From: Candidatus Manganitrophaceae bacterium
Lineage (GTDB): Bacteria > Nitrospirota > Nitrospiria > SBBL01 > Manganitrophaceae
Direction of reading: 5' to 3'
Assembly: GCA_004297235.1 (NCBI GenBank)
Contig: SCUR01000557.1
Coordinates: forward strand, 1-8,554
Length of the DNA: 8,554 bases
Part shown: one piece after another, positions 1 to 6,490 of the stretch
How positions within the stretch are numbered: position 1 is the stretch's first letter
Layout: every line of letters begins with the position of its first letter
The notes under the pieces: model-generated
The model's input: the letters and a program-made list of their open reading frames with translations, nothing else
Database searches by the model: none
Told to the model about the DNA's origin: nothing
Program-made: the position numbers and the translations under genes

Positions 1-27
1 TAAATGTCTGCGTTATGGAAAGGAGAC

Positions 28-43
28 CCCCTCTTTTGAGGGG
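28..43 (+). terminator. Weak terminator-like hairpin at window start
   Basis: A 6-bp stem (CCCCTC 28-33 with GAGGGG 38-43) closes a TTTT loop and is followed by ATTGATCTTT, a poor T tract. It could end a gene lying left of the window. The same stem sequences, CCCCTC and GAGGGG followed by AT, form the terminator at 790-834. It may therefore instead be the tail of another copy of the leader element described below. Confidence 0.35.
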
Positions 44-44
44 A

Positions 45-73
45 TTGATCTTTGGAGGATTATCCCTTAGAGT
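45..73 (+). promoter_or_regulatory. Possible sigma70-type promoter before leader copy A
   Basis: TTGATC (45-50) and TAGAGT (68-73) are separated by 17 bp. Each matches the -35/-10 consensus at four of six positions. Transcription would start near 80, about 16 nt before the 13-bp hairpin. Short matches like this arise by chance. Support comes mainly from its position and from a similar arrangement ahead of the second leader copy. Confidence 0.3.
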
Positions 74-95
74 TAGGGAATTCAAATGGCAAGAA

Positions 96-127
96 AAAGG
101 GTAGCGATGGTCAGATCGCTACCCTTT
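96..127 (+). repeat. Perfect 13-bp hairpin, copy A
   Basis: The arms AAAGGGTAGCGAT (96-108) and ATCGCTACCCTTT (115-127) are exact inverse complements around the loop GGTCAG. The hairpin recurs at 661-692 with one loop base changed. Read on the minus strand, the stem runs straight into CCCTTTTTCTT, so it could act as an intrinsic terminator for leftward transcription. The + strand side lacks a T tract. It sits 33 nt before the three-stem element, and the same pairing of hairpin and element is repeated downstream, so it may be part of that leader. Confidence 0.65.
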
Positions 128-160
128 ACCTCCCTAAACGGTGGTAAGCGCTTTTTTTGT

Positions 161-236
161 AAGGAGGGTATCCCAGAAGGTGAGATACATTTTCTCTATA
201 TCATCTTTGAGGAATGCCTGTCAAGATCCCCTCCTT
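161..236 (+). ncRNA. Putative structured leader RNA (three-stem element), copy A, upstream of pilZ
   Basis: The closing stem P1 pairs 161-168 (AAGGAGGG) with 229-236 (CCCTCCTT). Inside it P2 is TATC/GATA (169-172/184-187) plus CC/GG with an AGAA loop. P3 pairs 188-196 with 209-216, with one bulged T and one T-G pair. The large P3 loop contains TATATCA (197-203). The 3' joining strand contains TGTCAA (219-224). The element aligns over its whole length with 724-797, keeping TATATCA, GAGATACA and TGTCAA, while P3 differs in sequence but still pairs. I found no convincing terminator or SD-sequestering partner downstream of this copy. It ends about 110 nt before the pilZ start. It may be degenerate, or may work differently from copy B. 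Confidence 0.45.
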
Positions 237-346
237 TAAACATCCCCTGTGAAGCAAGGCTGTTAGTTCGGTATCTGTCATTATTGAGGCAGAATCGCGT
301 CGACTAGGCAATTATTAACTGAATCACCTTGTTAGGAAAGGCAGGC

Positions 347-652
347 ATGGCGAGAGGAATTAGCCGGGAACGGAGGGGGTCAGAACGGTACGGGCTTCGG
401 ACCAAGGTCGTCTATGAGCCTTCTGCTGGACTCGATCTTAAAGAAAAGATACATGCGGGCAAGACAATCAATATCAGCAGTGGAGGATTCTGTTTGAAGA
501 CAGAAACACCGCTCTCTCAATCGCAGATCATACGGGTCAGTATTCCTGTTCCGAAAGTGAATGCGGTCTCCCCGACGTTGGCAGAAGTTTGCTGGGTAGA
601 GGGGCTCAAGAAGCAAAAGGGGTATTGGGTCGGTCTTCGGTTTCTTCTATAG
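347..652 (+). CDS. Small PilZ-domain protein (probable c-di-GMP receptor)
   Basis: This encodes 101 residues, essentially one PilZ domain. Both signature motifs for c-di-GMP binding are visible: an RxxxR motif (R10-GSE-R14, preceded by R9) and an N/DxSxxG motif (N42-I-S-S-G-G47). The rest fits the domain's beta-barrel, ending GYWVGLRFLL. There is no membrane segment or signal peptide, so it should be cytoplasmic. ATG 347 is chosen because AGGAAAGG (334-341) lies at good SD distance. A TTG at 329 in the same frame would add six residues but has no SD. By family knowledge such proteins bind c-di-GMP and alter a partner. The location directly before an EPS operon suggests control of polymer production, which is inference. 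The gene is flanked on both sides by copies of the same leader element. Confidence 0.85.
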   Translation: MARGISRERRGSERYGLRTKVVYEPSAGLDLKEKIHAGKTINISSGGFCLKTETPLSQSQIIRVSIPVPKVNAVSPTLAEVCWVEGLKKQKGYWVGLRFLL

Positions 653-653
653 A
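625..653 (+). promoter_or_regulatory. Possible sigma70-type promoter overlapping the pilZ stop
   Basis: TTGGGT (625-630) and TATAGA (648-653) are exactly 17 bp apart. Matches to consensus are three of six and four of six. The -10 box overlaps the pilZ stop codon, and transcription would start near 660, just at the base of the second 13-bp hairpin. If real, it gives the EPS operon its own promoter and puts the hairpin at the 5' end of the mRNA. Evidence is limited to this short match and its position. Confidence 0.3.
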
Positions 654-660
654 GAAAGAA

Positions 661-692
661 AAAGGGTAGCGATGGCCAGATCGCTACCCTTT
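661..692 (+). repeat. Perfect 13-bp hairpin, copy B
   Basis: The arms are identical to those of copy A at 96-127 (661-673 with 680-692), around the loop GGCCAG. The hairpin starts 9 nt after the pilZ stop. The + strand continues CGATTCC, so it is a poor rightward terminator. The minus strand has CCCTTTTTCTTTC after the stem, a good leftward one. A second small stem, TCCTT/AAGGA, lies at 697-710. The distance to the three-stem element is 31 nt, against 33 nt in copy A, so the hairpin and element appear to have been duplicated together. Confidence 0.65.
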
Positions 693-723
693 CGATTCCT
701 TAAGTAAGGATTGAGCGTCCCAT

Positions 724-797
724 AAGGAGGGGTATCTCCATTGGAGATACAGGTTCTGTATATCACGACTATGAGACCTGTGTCAACATCCCCTCCT
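724..797 (+). ncRNA. Putative riboswitch-like leader RNA (three-stem element), copy B, before the EPS operon
   Basis: P1 pairs AGGAGGGG (725-732) with CCCCTCCT (790-797). P2 is a perfect 7-bp hairpin, TATCTCC/GGAGATA (733-739/743-749), with loop ATT. P3 pairs CAGGTT (750-755) with GACCTG (775-780), including one T-G pair. The stems abut with no unpaired bases between P1 and P2 or P2 and P3. The joining strand 781-789 carries TGTCAA, and the P3 loop carries TATATCA (759-765). Compared with copy A, P3 changes T-A pairs to G-C pairs at two positions and remains paired, which supports selection on structure. The 3' strand of P1 is shared with the terminator at 790-834. I do not recognise the consensus of c-di-GMP-I, c-di-GMP-II, purine, TPP, SAM, cobalamin or ZTP aptamers, but this check was by eye only. 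Confidence 0.55.
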
Positions 798-834
798 CGA
801 CGCACCGATTGGGTGAGGGGATTTTTATTTTTAT
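790..834 (+). terminator. Terminator-like stem with T tract, mutually exclusive with P1 of leader copy B
   Basis: CCCCT (790-794) pairs with AGGGG (816-820), stacked through an 8-nt bulge on an inner CACC/GGTG stem (803-806/812-815). ATTTTTATTTTTAT (821-834) follows directly. The 5' strand is the same sequence that forms the 3' strand of P1 in the leader, so the two structures cannot coexist. Formation of P1 would free AGGGG and allow read-through. Loss of P1 would favour termination 13 nt before the first EPS start codon. The bulge makes it weaker than a classical terminator. Confidence 0.5.
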
Positions 835-846
835 CCTGGAGGGAAC

Positions 847-1470
847 GTGGCTGTTGGAAAATATCTGATCATCATCTTGTTGGGAGTTGTTCTGATGGTG
901 AATGGGGCATGTGCCAAACGTCAAAGAGTGATTTCTCAATCCGAAAAGCAACCGGCGGAGATGCAGGACGGGACGGTTCCCGCTTCTGAAGACTATATTT
1001 TCGGTTCGGAAGATGTTTTAGAAATTCTGGTTTGGAAAAATGAGGCGCTTTCGAGAACCGTGTCGATCCGTCCGGACGGGAAGATTTCATTGCCGATAGT
1101 CGGCGATATTCAGGCCGCCGGTTTGACGGCGACCCAGCTGCGTGATTCGATCAAAGAGCGGTTGCGGGAATTCAAAGAGACCCCCGAGGTTTCTGTGATT
1201 GTTCGGGAGGTCAACAGCTTGGCGGTTTTCGTCATGGGCGAGGTTGCCCGTCCCGGCAAACTTCAGCTTCGAAGCGAGACAACGCTCCTTCAAGCGCTCT
1301 CTTTATCCGGCGGATTTACGCAATACGCAGATCCGGAGAACATTCTCCTCTTACGAAGAGAAGGGGGAGGGGAGACCCGCATCCGAATTCGCTATAAGGA
1401 CATTCTCAGCGGCCGAAATCCTGATGGAAATGTTCTTCTCCATCGAGGGGATACGATTTTAGTCCCTTAG
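847..1470 (+). CDS. Polysaccharide export lipoprotein (Wza-like, XrtA/PEP-CTERM type)
   Basis: This encodes 207 residues. The start is GTG 847, with SD GGAGGG at 838-843. A lysine-containing N-terminus and hydrophobic stretch (residues 6-18) lead to Cys22, a likely lipidation site. The preceding VNGA departs from the usual lipobox because Asn is at -3, so lipidation is probable rather than certain. A polysaccharide export domain spans about 45-122 (DYIFGSEDVLEI... IRPDGKISLPIVGDI). One SLBB domain follows (about 124-207, with VFVMGEVARPG and LSLSGGF). Members form the outer-membrane or periplasmic part of the EPS export channel. The short single-SLBB form is usual for exosortase-linked clusters, unlike full-length Wza of about 380 residues. 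It is the first gene after the switch-like leader, so its expression would be decided there. Confidence 0.9.
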   Translation: MAVGKYLIIILLGVVLMVNGACAKRQRVISQSEKQPAEMQDGTVPASEDYIFGSEDVLEILVWKNEALSRTVSIRPDGKISLPIVGDIQAAGLTATQLRDSIKERLREFKETPEVSVIVREVNSLAVFVMGEVARPGKLQLRSETTLLQALSLSGGFTQYADPENILLLRREGGGETRIRIRYKDILSGRNPDGNVLLHRGDTILVP

Positions 1471-1510
1471 TTCCAGTCCACAAAGTGAAAATACAAGGAT
1501 AAGATCAAAG

Positions 1511-3121
1511 ATGGAAGAGAAAAATCAAGATCTCTCACAGCTTCTGCGTGACTACCTGGCAATGGCCTGGCGTCAAAAGGTTTGGGTTGTTGTCCCGCTC
1601 TTCGTGGGGATTTTGATCTCAGGGATTCTCATTGTCAAACTTCCCAAGGTTTACCGATCCAGCACGCTCATCTTGGTGGAAGCGCAGAAAGTTCCGGAAG
1701 AGTACGTCAAATCGGCTGTCTCGGGAACGGTGGAAGGACGCCTTTCAACGATCCAGCAGCAGATCATGAGCCGGAGCCTGCTGGAAAAGATCGTCAATAA
1801 GTTCGGACTCTACCCGGAAAACTCCGAAAAAGTGATCACGGAAGAGATCATCGGCCGGATGCGCAACAATATCGACGTTAAGACAACGGTGGCGAGAAAC
1901 AACAATATCGAGGCGTTTTCACTCTCCTTCGAAGGGGAGAACCCGACGATGGTGATGAACGTGACCAACGAGCTCGCCTCTCTCTTCATCGAAGAGAACC
2001 TGAAGATACGGGAACAGATGGTCGAAGGGACCACCGAGTTTCTGGACAACGAGTTAAAAAGCTTGAAAGAGACGCTCGAGCTGCAGGAGGCCCGGATCGG
2101 CGAGTTCAAGCGGACGCATATGGGAGAGCTCCCGCAGCAGCTGGAGGCGAACCTTCGGTCGCTCGATCGGATTCAGTCAGACCTGCTGGCAACCCAATTG
2201 GCCAAGCGAGCGGCGCAAGACCGAAAAATGGTCCTCGAAAAAACAATCGAGTTGACCAAACAGCGGATCGAGGAAACGGCGAAACAGCGGGGAGAAATCG
2301 ATGACGAGACGCTCCGCCGGTCGGGGATCTCTGTTCCTTCGACAGAAAAGCCTCCCTCTCCTCTCATGCTTAAATTAATTCAACGGAAAGCGGATCTCGC
2401 TAATCTGCAGACGGAGTACAAGGAAAATTATCCCGATATCATCATGCTGAAGCGGGAGATTCTCGATCTTGAGGATCAGATTGCTCAAACGGAGATGAAC
2501 CAGATGGCAACTCTTCCGTCGGGGTCGTCCGAAGGCGATCGGGGGAGGACGCAGACGAGGCTGCCGGCCGGTTTTGAGGCGGAGCGGGCGCATATCGCGG
2601 AACTCCAGCGGCAAATCCAGACGATTGAAGTTGAACTCACTACGCTGAAAGATCGGGAGCAAGGACTCGAGAAACAGATTCGGACCTATGACAAGCGGGT
2701 AGAAAGCGCGCCGGCGCGTGAGCAGGAGCTCGCTGTTTTGGAACGAGATTATGAAAATACCAAGAAAAACTATCAAGCTCTTTTGGACAAGAAATTAAAC
2801 GCAAAAATTTCCGAAAATCTTGAGAAGCGGCAAAAAGGGGAGCAATTCCGAATACTCGATCCGGCGAATCTTCCCGAAAGACCTTTCAAACCGGTGCCGA
2901 TGCGGATTCTCTTCATGGGGATTGCGGGAGGATTGGGGGTGGGGGTTGCACTGGCGTTCATCCGAGAAACCCTTGACGGCTCCATCCGAAGGCCGGAAGA
3001 AGTCGAACGGATTACATCGGTTCCGGTCTTGGCCTCTATCCCGGACTTCGACGAGGAATTGAAGATCACCGAAAAATATTTGAGCAAAATTATGGTGGAT
3101 GATGAGAAGACAAATGGCTAA
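1511..3121 (+). CDS. Chain-length determinant, Wzz-like polysaccharide co-polymerase (XrtA/PEP-CTERM type)
   Basis: This encodes 536 residues. Transmembrane segments lie at about 24-43 and 466-484. Between them is a large periplasmic region rich in predicted coiled coil (about 170-260 and 350-440). The proline-rich PERPFKPVP (about 455-463) precedes the second membrane span, as expected for Wzz proteins. The cytoplasmic tail of about 50 residues has no Walker motifs. The kinase is supplied by the next gene, with which it overlaps. Proteins of this family set polymer length and form the periplasmic part of the export complex. A modest SD (AAGGAT, 1495-1500) precedes the ATG. The length and split kinase arrangement match the family seen in exosortase EPS clusters. 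Confidence 0.9.
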   Translation: MEEKNQDLSQLLRDYLAMAWRQKVWVVVPLFVGILISGILIVKLPKVYRSSTLILVEAQKVPEEYVKSAVSGTVEGRLSTIQQQIMSRSLLEKIVNKFGLYPENSEKVITEEIIGRMRNNIDVKTTVARNNNIEAFSLSFEGENPTMVMNVTNELASLFIEENLKIREQMVEGTTEFLDNELKSLKETLELQEARIGEFKRTHMGELPQQLEANLRSLDRIQSDLLATQLAKRAAQDRKMVLEKTIELTKQRIEETAKQRGEIDDETLRRSGISVPSTEKPPSPLMLKLIQRKADLANLQTEYKENYPDIIMLKREILDLEDQIAQTEMNQMATLPSGSSEGDRGRTQTRLPAGFEAERAHIAELQRQIQTIEVELTTLKDREQGLEKQIRTYDKRVESAPAREQELAVLERDYENTKKNYQALLDKKLNAKISENLEKRQKGEQFRILDPANLPERPFKPVPMRILFMGIAGGLGVGVALAFIRETLDGSIRRPEEVERITSVPVLASIPDFDEELKITEKYLSKIMVDDEKTNG

Positions 3122-3809
3122 GCGAGTAATCCCCGATTTTCAGGAGAAAAGGCCCGAGGGGCTGGTCGCCCTTACGCGGAGGGCTTCTCTTGCCTCCGAT
3201 CGATACCGAATGCTTTTTGCAAAGGTGGATCAACTTTGCCGCACGCCGGAAAAAAAGATGATCGCCCTCACCAGCTCGGTCAAAGGAGAAGGAAAAACAA
3301 CGACCGCAGCCAATTTGTCGGTGATCTGTGCCCGAGATTTCGGGAAGAGATGCCTGATTGTGGACGGTGATTTTAAGAATCCGACATTGGCAAAAAAGTT
3401 CGAAATGGAAGATGAGCTCGGCCTGATTGATGTCATTGAGGGAAAGGTGCAGCTTGGCAATGCACTTAAAAGAGGGCCGGTCGAGAATTTGGCCCTTCTC
3501 CCGATGGGACGCCGATCGGGCAAAGAAAATAACATTTGGACGACGGAGGAGATCAAGCACATTCTGACCGAAGTGCGGGCATGGTTTGATTATATCTGGA
3601 TTGACGCCCCGCCGATTCTCCCTCTCTTTGATATGAGCCTGATTTCTGATTCGGTCGATGGCATTCTCATCGTCGTCCGCGCCGGCGAGGTTCCTGAACA
3701 GGTTCTCGCTCAGGCGATCAAGTCGCTCGGCTCTTCCAAGATCATCGGAAGTGTTCTAAATAGGGCGAAGATGGATTGGCCTTCGCGATATTATGAGTAT
3801 GGGTATTAG
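3099..3809 (+). CDS. BY-kinase-type ATPase (tyrosine autokinase partner of the chain-length determinant)
   Basis: This encodes 236 residues. Walker A is GEGKTT (residues 63-68), Walker A' is LIVDGDF (87-92), and Walker B is DYIWIDAPP (164-172). The C-terminus is a tyrosine cluster (Y231, Y232, Y234, Y236), the expected autophosphorylation tail. BY-kinases cycle between phosphorylated and free states while bound to the Wzz-type protein, and so regulate export. The gene overlaps the upstream stop. Starts at ATG 3099, 3102 and 3114 are all possible. The first has GGTGG directly against it. The last (M6 here) overlaps the upstream gene by only 8 nt and has only a weak GAGAAG before it, so the true N-terminus is uncertain. 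Similar folds occur in ParA/Mrp ATPases, but the tyrosine tail and neighbours favour a BY-kinase. Confidence 0.9.
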   Translation: MMRRQMAKRVIPDFQEKRPEGLVALTRRASLASDRYRMLFAKVDQLCRTPEKKMIALTSSVKGEGKTTTAANLSVICARDFGKRCLIVDGDFKNPTLAKKFEMEDELGLIDVIEGKVQLGNALKRGPVENLALLPMGRRSGKENNIWTTEEIKHILTEVRAWFDYIWIDAPPILPLFDMSLISDSVDGILIVVRAGEVPEQVLAQAIKSLGSSKIIGSVLNRAKMDWPSRYYEYGY

Positions 3810-3879
3810 CCCGCGTGAAGCGTATTTGAAAGCAGCGTGGTTTTTAACCTTTGATCCTACTTACGGTGGAATATAGACA

Positions 3880-5214
3880 ATGATTCGGATTTTTAATCGT
3901 TACCTCCCCATTCGGGATACGGTATACTTCATTTTAGAAAATGCCGCCATTCTTCTCTTTTTAATGTGGTCCACAACCAAGGGAAGCGGGTGGCCCAATT
4001 TGATTTTGGTCCCGCTGGTTTTCCAGGTATGCCTCTACTACAATGAGCTGCATCCTTCTTTCCCGCGATTTTCGCTGAAAGAGTTCTGGGTGAAGCATCT
4101 CCAAGCGATCTTGCTCGCCGGCGGAATCCTTTTTGCGATTTACTTGATTCTTCCGGGTGAGGTGGCATCGGGTCGTTTCTGGAAGCGTCTCGTTTTGTTC
4201 CCATTCATTCTGATCGGACTCCGCCTCGGCTATCAGGCCCTGGTGGCGATGCGGCGATGGGAAACGCCGATTCTCATCATCGGATCGGGACAGGTTGCAA
4301 CGCTCTTGATGGAAACGCTCATACGGTATCGGAATTTGGGGTATCGACCCATTCAGTTTAAATGGGACTTGGGTGCGCCGGATAAGCTGGGAGAGGAGTG
4401 GGAAAAGCTCGGAGATATTCTGGGTGTGAATCAGGTTCGTAAGGTCGTGATCGCATTGAATGACCGGCGAAGGCAGCTTCCCGTCGAAGCCCTCCTGAAC
4501 CTCCGGGTGCAAGGGGTCGAGGTGGTGGAAGGGGTTTCTTTTTATGAGCAAATTTCGGGTAAGATTTTGGTCAGACCCCTTCGGCCCAGCAGTTTGATCT
4601 TCAGCGAAGGATTCAATCGGATGAGCATTATGCGCGTGGCAAAGCGCGCCCTGGATATCCTTCTCGCCTCGATCGGACTGATTCTCTCCCTGCCGATCTT
4701 TTTGATCCTCGGGATGTTGATCAAGTTGGATTCGAGGGGACCGATCTTCTATCGCCAAGAACGGGTCGGGGAGAAGGGGAAGACCTTCATGGTGATTAAA
4801 TTCCGCTCGATGCGCCAAGATGCGGAGCGGGCAACCGGGCCGGTCTGGGCGAGTGAAAACGACCCTCGTGTGACGCGGCTGGGGAGAATGATGCGCTTGC
4901 TCCGCCTCGATGAGATTCCGCAGATGATCAATGTTTTGAAAGGGGAGATGAGCTTCGTGGGGCCGCGGCCCGAAAGACCGGTCTTCGTGGATCAGCTTCG
5001 GAAAAAGATTCCCTACTATGATCTCCGGTTCACCGTCAAACCCGGTCTGACCGGCTGGGCCCAAATTAAATACCAGTATGGATCGACCGAGGAAGATGCC
5101 TTGGAAAAGCTCCAGTATGACCTCTACTACATCAAGCATCTCTCTCCCTTCTTTGATATGACCATCGTGATGGAAACGGTTCAGGTCATCTTGGGGGGGA
5201 AGGGGGCGCGATGA
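3880..5214 (+). CDS. Priming sugar-phosphate (polyprenyl glycosylphosphotransferase), XrtA-system type
   Basis: This encodes 444 residues. Hydrophobic N-terminal segments lie at about 17-30, 41-55, 74-92 and 103-120. A nucleotide-binding-like region follows (ILIIGSGQVA, 131-140). After another membrane or re-entrant helix (257-280) comes the bacterial sugar-transferase domain: KFRSM (307-311), LDEIPQ (343-348, holding the catalytic Asp-Glu pair), GPRPERP (361-367) and KPGLTGWAQ (387-395). The enzyme moves a sugar phosphate from a nucleotide sugar to undecaprenyl phosphate, the first step of repeat-unit assembly at the inner membrane. The sugar cannot be inferred. A 70-nt gap separates it from the kinase gene. 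SD GGTGGA (3865-3870) precedes ATG 3880. I saw no terminator in that gap. Confidence 0.93.
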   Translation: MIRIFNRYLPIRDTVYFILENAAILLFLMWSTTKGSGWPNLILVPLVFQVCLYYNELHPSFPRFSLKEFWVKHLQAILLAGGILFAIYLILPGEVASGRFWKRLVLFPFILIGLRLGYQALVAMRRWETPILIIGSGQVATLLMETLIRYRNLGYRPIQFKWDLGAPDKLGEEWEKLGDILGVNQVRKVVIALNDRRRQLPVEALLNLRVQGVEVVEGVSFYEQISGKILVRPLRPSSLIFSEGFNRMSIMRVAKRALDILLASIGLILSLPIFLILGMLIKLDSRGPIFYRQERVGEKGKTFMVIKFRSMRQDAERATGPVWASENDPRVTRLGRMMRLLRLDEIPQMINVLKGEMSFVGPRPERPVFVDQLRKKIPYYDLRFTVKPGLTGWAQIKYQYGSTEEDALEKLQYDLYYIKHLSPFFDMTIVMETVQVILGGKGAR

Positions 5215-5224
5215 AGGGATACGG

Positions 5225-6490
5225 GTGTCCGGGGCTGCGAACCTCAGGGCGGAGAACGGTTTGAGGGAGCACAACACCCAACCTGTCCTCTTCCGGAAAG
5301 TCTGGAGAGGGTGGGTCCGATCGGCTGCCTCGATTGTCGCTCTCCTCATCGCGCTTCAGGAAAACGCGGCGGCATTCGTTACTTTTTCCCCGTCCCTCGT
5401 TCTCTCAGAAAGATACAGCGACAATTTTTTCTTTACAGAGATCGAGAGTTTTCGGGAAAGTGAGTTTACAACCATGGTGGGACCCCAATTGACATTGGCC
5501 GCCGAGGGCCGGAATTGGAATCTGTCCACAAGGTATCAAGGGACCGTGGAGTTGAATCGCCGCCATCCGGAAGAGAACCAGTATGGCCAGACGCTTGCCA
5601 TGGACCTCCATCTTCCATTTATTTCAGAGCAGCTTAGGGGGCTCGATCTGCGCATCACGGAGAGCATCGCATATGTGCCTGAGCTTCCCGCTTTTTCTTT
5701 TCGGCAAAGCGGGGATCCACTTCCGCCCGAGGCGAATCAGGGGATTCAAGTCGGCCGAACCAACACTTTCCGGAATCATGCCGGAGTGACCCTCGGTTAT
5801 GGATGGACGACTCGTTTCAGCACGGCGCTCTCTTATTCCTATCTGAGCAATTGGTATCGAGGAGGAACGCTGGAGGATTTTGTTGTTCATGACGGGGGTC
5901 TGAGCGGAATCTATCAGGCATCGCGGCGGATGCAATGGTCGGTCTCTTACGCGACCACGTTGACCAATTATAAGCGGGCAAATTCAGTAGTGACTCATCA
6001 AGTAAATATCGGGGAGATCTATCAGGTCAGTCCGACCTTTACAATAAACGTGGGGACAGGCGTTGCAATCGTTCCGAGCGATTCGACACAGTGGACGGTG
6101 AGCGCGGGGATACGGAAAACGGGGCGCGATGGAAACGCCTCGCTTCAATACGGACGCGGAATCGGAACCGGCGGAGGGGTCACCACGACGGCCACCCTGA
6201 GCCAAAGTCTGACGGCCCAAGCCGAGCGAACTCTTGGGAGGTCCGTCTCGGCCTCTTTTCGTCTCGGCTATGGTATCAACGAACCTCTTTCCGGACCTCC
6301 ACTGAGAATTTCCACCCAGGAGATCGGGACGGGAATACAGATGAACCTCCTCTCCTGGCTGAACGGAGGGGTGAATTATTCTTATACGAACCAGCGGACG
6401 GATGGGGGACCGGTCGACCGCGATTCCCGAAGGAACGTGGTGATGGTGACCCTGACGGCCGCATCGCTCCCGTTGAGGATCATGCAATGA
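5225..6490 (+). CDS. Outer-membrane beta-barrel protein, XrtA/PEP-CTERM-associated
   Basis: This encodes 421 residues. After a long basic N-region, a hydrophobic core (about 33-44) and an AAA site near 48-50 suggest signal-peptide cleavage before FVTFSPS. The mature part alternates polar and hydrophobic residues with many aromatics, as in beta-strands (for example LSTRYQGTVELNRR, SYSYLSNWYRG, GVNYSYTNQRT). Short runs such as SERYSDN and the gene's place fit the family of outer-membrane proteins found with exosortase EPS genes. A role in polymer passage is inferred. GTG 5225 has SD AAGGGA (5215-5220), but it gives a signal peptide of about 50 residues. TTG 5261, with GGAG before it, would give a shorter, more typical one. 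An ATG at 5211 overlaps the upstream stop but opens only a 17-codon frame. Confidence 0.8.
   Translation: MSGAANLRAENGLREHNTQPVLFRKVWRGWVRSAASIVALLIALQENAAAFVTFSPSLVLSERYSDNFFFTEIESFRESEFTTMVGPQLTLAAEGRNWNLSTRYQGTVELNRRHPEENQYGQTLAMDLHLPFISEQLRGLDLRITESIAYVPELPAFSFRQSGDPLPPEANQGIQVGRTNTFRNHAGVTLGYGWTTRFSTALSYSYLSNWYRGGTLEDFVVHDGGLSGIYQASRRMQWSVSYATTLTNYKRANSVVTHQVNIGEIYQVSPTFTINVGTGVAIVPSDSTQWTVSAGIRKTGRDGNASLQYGRGIGTGGGVTTTATLSQSLTAQAERTLGRSVSASFRLGYGINEPLSGPPLRISTQEIGTGIQMNLLSWLNGGVNYSYTNQRTDGGPVDRDSRRNVVMVTLTAASLPLRIMQ

Noticed and set aside
161..236. Known c-di-GMP-I or purine riboswitch
   Set aside because: The conserved c-di-GMP-I core and the paired purine-riboswitch loops with their junction bases are not visible. 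The P2 loop is too short for a purine aptamer. This was by eye, so a covariance search is still decisive.
86..307. 73-codon open frame on the + strand in the leader region
   Set aside because: It runs through the perfect hairpin and the three-stem element, has no SD, and its sequence reflects those repeats. A structured RNA explains the stretch better.
96..692. Hairpins as ordinary rightward terminators
   Set aside because: Neither has a T tract after the right arm on the + strand, and copy A has no gene ending before it in the window.
3961..5349. 462-codon open frame on the minus strand
   Set aside because: It lies wholly opposite the well-supported sugar transferase and the start of the barrel gene. 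Its composition (His-, Pro- and Arg-rich) is typical of an antisense shadow and I recognise no domain.
6091..6486. Long N-terminal extension of the deacetylase
   Set aside because: It overlaps the barrel gene in another frame and shows no family similarity. The ATGA start at 6487 with an SD fits the known protein.
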